Source: Chelativorans sp. ZYF759 (GTDB lineage: Bacteria > Pseudomonadota > Alphaproteobacteria > Rhizobiales > Rhizobiaceae). From it: 64,000 bases of DNA. Position 1 is the first letter of the stretch. Each line of letters begins with the position of its first letter. The notes beneath the pieces were generated by a model. That model was not told where the DNA came from. It did no database searches and saw only the letters and a list, made by a program, of their open reading frames with translations. The stretch is from assembly GCF_012911015.1 (NCBI RefSeq), contig NZ_WVVV01000015.1, positions 20,706 to 84,705 on the forward strand. The letters run 5' to 3'. The position numbers and the translations under genes are program-made. Below are positions 63,666 to 64,000 of this stretch, piece by piece.

Positions 63666-64000
63666 TCAATTGCCGACCGACAGGCCGGAAAGCCCCTCCG
63701 GCGAGAGCGTCTCGGGCCGGAACAGCGGAGCGTTACCCGCGGCCGGGGCGCGCGGCGGCACCGCCTCGTCGAGCCGGCTCTCCTGCAGGCGCAGGATGCT
63801 CTCTATGTCGGTCTCCAGCTGGCGGCGGCGTTCTTCTTCGGCGCGCGCCTCTTCCTCGGCCTGCCGGCGGGCCTCTTCGACGCGCCGGCGCTCCTGCTCC
63901 AGCCTGATCTCGGCTTCCTGCTGGGCGCGCCGCCTTGCCTCTTCGTCCTCGATGCGCCGCGCCTCCTCTTCGGCCTGGCGCCGCGTGGCATCGATGCGCC
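63666..64000 (-). CDS. C-terminal fragment of a Glu/Arg/Ala-rich coiled-coil protein
   Basis: Open at the right edge; about 111 residues are visible before TGA at 63666-63668. The first 75 or so visible residues are almost continuous heptad-like helix (repeats of RRQAEEEARR and RRRVEEARRQ), a coiled coil. A short non-helical end has PPRAPAAGNAPLFRPE and GLSGLSVGN. Coiled-coil tails of this sort occur in TolA-like, peptidoglycan-related or cell-division proteins; nothing more can be said from this part. The gene starts outside the window and converges on the RHH gene. Confidence 0.6.
   Translation of the reverse strand, partial: RIDATRRQAEEEARRIEDEEARRRAQQEAEIRLEQERRRVEEARRQAEEEARAEEERRRQLETDIESILRLQESRLDEAVPPRAPAAGNAPLFRPETLSPEGLSGLSVGN

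Overview
The window looks like a chromosomal segment from a GC-rich alphaproteobacterium of the Hyphomicrobiales (Rhizobiales) type. The support is: a circularly permuted two-piece tmRNA gene encoding the tag ANDNYAEARLAA; alphaproteobacterial family members (SspB, DUF4169, DUF2853, BA14K, TadG-like, a ribbon-helix-helix protein); an ilvB leader-peptide attenuator; and the folA/hflK/hflC/degP neighbourhood. Genus cannot be told from this stretch. Genes are tightly packed, often with ATGA-type overlaps. I see no insertion sequence, prophage, CRISPR array, rRNA or ordinary tRNA gene.

Layout: 1-1.1 kb, end of a sarcosine oxidase operon (soxA 3' end, soxG). 1.2-5.7 kb, an ICMT-like methyltransferase, a nitroreductase, an aminotransferase, a small exported protein and a phosphofructokinase that looks pyrophosphate-dependent. 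5.9-9.9 kb, trehalose synthesis (otsB, otsA) next to a GH13 alpha-glucosidase. 10.2-16.7 kb, tamA-tamB for outer-membrane assembly. 17.2-24.9 kb, a fatty-acid beta-oxidation operon (fadE, thiolase, fadJ, acetyl-CoA hydrolase/transferase). 25-34 kb, PhzF-like isomerase, MacA/MacB-like efflux system, cytochrome c, NagZ, a secreted hydrolase, a NUDIX protein and an endonuclease/phosphatase-family protein. 34-38 kb, BA14K, PilZ, ilvC with a tandemly duplicated 3' end, a TetR regulator with a perfect operator inside its own promoter, and an AraC regulator. 38-44 kb, a lipoprotein, a lytic transglycosylase, pdxJ, a SpoIIAA-like protein, a RecD-like helicase, a possible glycan-related pair and a LysE exporter. 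44.5-47.1 kb, ilvB-ilvN behind a classical attenuator whose leader peptide seems leaderless. 47.2-52.3 kb, HerA-like ATPase, a GGDEF protein with an altered active site, miaA, serB, GNAT. 52.3-57 kb, degP, DUF2065, hflC, hflK, folA. 57.2-62.2 kb, PhoB-like regulator, TadG-like protein, a crcB pair, DUF4424, thyA, DUF2853. 62.2-64 kb, ssrA (tmRNA), its likely partner sspB, DUF4169, a ribbon-helix-helix protein and the end of a coiled-coil protein.

The functional themes are housekeeping: branched-chain amino acid synthesis (ilvBN and ilvC), folate/thymidylate (folA, thyA), envelope biogenesis and quality control (TamAB, DegP, HflKC), ribosome rescue and tag-directed proteolysis (ssrA, sspB), carbon storage/stress (trehalose genes) and fatty-acid degradation. 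I did not find a convincing new multi-gene system. The most useful oddities are regulatory or at residue level: the ilvC tail duplication, the leaderless ilv attenuator, the TetR operator that exactly fills a promoter spacer, a probable CTG-initiated membrane-anchored NagZ, lysine/alanine-rich tails at the fadE-thiolase junction, and a GGEGF protein with an intact c-di-GMP inhibitory site.
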